From contig NZ_CP087168.1 in assembly GCF_024748615.1 (NCBI RefSeq), positions 620,001 to 684,000 on the forward strand: a DNA stretch of 64,000 bases. Reading direction: 5' to 3'. The notes beneath the pieces are model-generated. The model saw nothing but the letters and a program-made list of their open reading frames with translations, was not told the DNA's origin and made no database searches. Shown here piece by piece: positions 62,659 through 64,000 of the stretch. The stretch is from Pseudomonas sp. B21-048. Its GTDB lineage: Bacteria; Pseudomonadota; Gammaproteobacteria; Pseudomonadales; Pseudomonadaceae. The translations under genes and the position numbers were made by a program. Within the stretch, counting starts at the first letter, position 1. Each line of letters begins with the position of its first letter.

Positions 62659-63810
62659 ATGACCCAGTGTTTCAAAGAACAACCCTGCGATGAGCAGCGC
62701 CTGAACCAGAACAGCAGACCTGTTGCTGACTGTGAATGCAAAGAGGTGCGGCTTTATGGCAGCAAGACGCTTGTTACCGACGTGCCGATTCTTACGTGCT
62801 CATGCCTGTGGCGTCGCTACCAGCGCGAGGCGGAAGAAATCGTCGCACCTGATGGTGTACTGATTGCCGACCCGGTAGAGCGCAACCGCGTGATCAATGC
62901 TGCGTACGCCCGATTGTGGCTGCATGACTCAAGGTTTCAGTGGGCTGGGCTGGCGGCGTTTGCCTCAAAGCAGGTCGGTTGTGGGTTGTTGCATGCGGCA
63001 GACAGTATTGAATTCATTCGCGAGGAGCATGAGGCGCGGCAGCGTTTACGGGAAAGCCGGCGTGAGTCAGGGTTGTTGACTCGGGACAGGATGGCCGAGC
63101 AGGCGGATGAATTGGATGACTATAAAGAAGCCGACTCGCGTAATCCGGTGCCCTCTGTGGATTTCCGTTCACAAGGGGAGGACTTGTCGCTAGTTCAACA
63201 ACAGTTCCGGCATGTGCACGACATGATGGCGCTGGGCAATACCACGTTGTTTTTGGATGTCTTTCCGTTGCATGAGTTTTATGCGAAGCGTGGGTTGAAG
63301 GAGTTGAAGCAGTGCCTGAAGACGCGGGCGGGGATTTATGGGCATTCGAAGTTTCCGGTGCTTTGGCCGGTGGAGCAGAAAAAACTACAGTTCGGGCTGG
63401 CCTACACGGAAATTTTGCTGGCTTTTGAGGCTATAGAGGCTGGGAACATAGCCGAGAGCGTGGTGTATCTGGCGTGGCATGAGCAGAAAAACATCCTGCA
63501 GCCGGTCATCTACGAAGACCGCCAACTGGGGGCGTTGCTGCGTGGCAATCATGCTGCCTACGTCACAGGCTTTCCTTCAGGTGTGGCCCAGGCGATCGAG
63601 TTGACGCTCACCAGTCAATGCCAGCGCGTGGAGGACGGGCGCACCATCGGTTTTGGCAATAACCCGCTGGCGGACTTGTCAGATATCAAGCAGCGAATGG
63701 CCTTCGTGCTCCAGGCCGCGAGACGATTTGATCAACTGCTCAACGACCACCAGCATAGTGTCCTGGAGCAGTCGATCAGCGAGATAGCATCGCGTGGTGC
63801 AAGCATATGA
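62659..63810 (+). CDS. DUF2515-like protein
   Basis: A soluble protein of 383 residues. The core (NRVINAAYARLWLHDSRFQW followed by AGLAAFASKQVGCG, about residues 75-110) resembles DUF2515, a family that also includes Bacillus YppC; function unknown. The C-terminal half includes YAKRGLKELKQCL and repeated helical segments. The start is uncertain: ATG 62659 has no clear ribosome-binding site, and upstream candidates are either TTG or out of frame. The stop overlaps the next ATG (ATGA), so the two genes are coupled and may act together. Confidence 0.6.
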   Translation: MTQCFKEQPCDEQRLNQNSRPVADCECKEVRLYGSKTLVTDVPILTCSCLWRRYQREAEEIVAPDGVLIADPVERNRVINAAYARLWLHDSRFQWAGLAAFASKQVGCGLLHAADSIEFIREEHEARQRLRESRRESGLLTRDRMAEQADELDDYKEADSRNPVPSVDFRSQGEDLSLVQQQFRHVHDMMALGNTTLFLDVFPLHEFYAKRGLKELKQCLKTRAGIYGHSKFPVLWPVEQKKLQFGLAYTEILLAFEAIEAGNIAESVVYLAWHEQKNILQPVIYEDRQLGALLRGNHAAYVTGFPSGVAQAIELTLTSQCQRVEDGRTIGFGNNPLADLSDIKQRMAFVLQAARRFDQLLNDHQHSVLEQSISEIASRGASI

Positions 63811-64000
63811 AGCTACGGCCATGGCTGTTTGGCAGGCGTTGTGGCGCATGGCTGCTGGTTCTGGCGGTCCTAGTGCTGGTCGCCAAACATCAGCTGACGC
63901 AGCCTCTGTGGGACGAGCCTGAAGTCGTTGTTGAGCTGGGAGGGACGTATGAAGACCTGAGCAGAAACTCTTCTGTCACTGTTACTTCGCCGATACGCGG
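63807..64000 (+). CDS. Membrane-anchored protein, 5' part only
   Basis: Sixty-four codons are visible before the window ends. The start MKLRPWLFGRRCGAWLLVLAV gives a basic N-terminus and one TM helix or signal anchor (about 13-27), followed by an acidic region (DEPEVVVELGGTYED). It overlaps the DUF2515-like gene by four bases. No family can be named from this fragment. Confidence 0.65.
   Translation, partial: MKLRPWLFGRRCGAWLLVLAVLVLVAKHQLTQPLWDEPEVVVELGGTYEDLSRNSSVTVTSPIR

Overview
The window is chromosomal DNA of a fluorescent pseudomonad (Pseudomonas fluorescens group). The evidence is the gene order retS-purD-purH-fis-dusB-DUF3426-prmA-accC-accB-aroQ-dsbD-ctpL-gcbA, which matches the P. 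aeruginosa PAO1 arrangement as I recall it, the high-GC coding style, and repeated REP-type palindromes (gtggcgaggg.../...ccctcgccac and gtgggagcgagc...) in intergenic gaps. No rRNA, tRNA, CRISPR array, transposase or prophage was seen.

Region by region. 1-5.9 kb: urea import operon urtABCDE on the minus strand, leading into ureD, with a sigma-54 type promoter before urtA. 6.3-6.9 kb: a small DUF6124-like gene under a C4-antisense-RNA-like leader. 7.1-12.1 kb: a TonB receptor and three-gene ABC importer with a Zur-box-like site. 12.2-17.3 kb: a copper-handling cluster (PepSY membrane protein, OprC-type receptor, two DUF2946 proteins, PCu(A)C chaperone). 17.4 kb: a solitary antitoxin-like gene. 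17.8-25.3 kb: two divergent cob gene sets (cobK-cbiD-cobL and cobG-cobH-cobI-cobJ) for corrin-ring synthesis.

25.4-43.3 kb is the accessory part. It begins with an AT-rich gap and two tandem giant genes (2363 and 2347 codons). Both encode proteins built like large clostridial toxins: a TcdA/TcdB-type glycosyltransferase with a DXD motif, a papain-like Cys-His-Asp domain resembling family C58 where the clostridial toxins carry a C80 protease, and a TcdB-type translocation domain. After a convergent marC gene comes a second AT-rich gap and a compact three-gene cluster. Its products match no family I recognise but appear to be distant paralogues of one another, with a terminator between the first and second gene. 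These two loci are the best candidates for an undescribed system.

43.3-64 kb returns to core genome: retS (the Gac/Rsm-pathway hybrid kinase), purine genes, fis-dusB, prmA, accBC, aroQ, dsbD, the chemoreceptor ctpL and the diguanylate cyclase gcbA. Between dsbD and ctpL sits a roughly 1 kb cassette with a toxin-44 type nuclease and a membrane-anchored partner, flanked by a degraded copy of the ctpL 3' end. The window ends with a DUF2515-like gene and the start of a coupled membrane protein gene.

Functionally, the window groups nutrient and metal uptake (urea, a metal chelate or corrinoid, copper), cobalamin synthesis, and two toxin loci next to a global virulence and biofilm regulator. Regulatory links between retS and the toxins are inference only.
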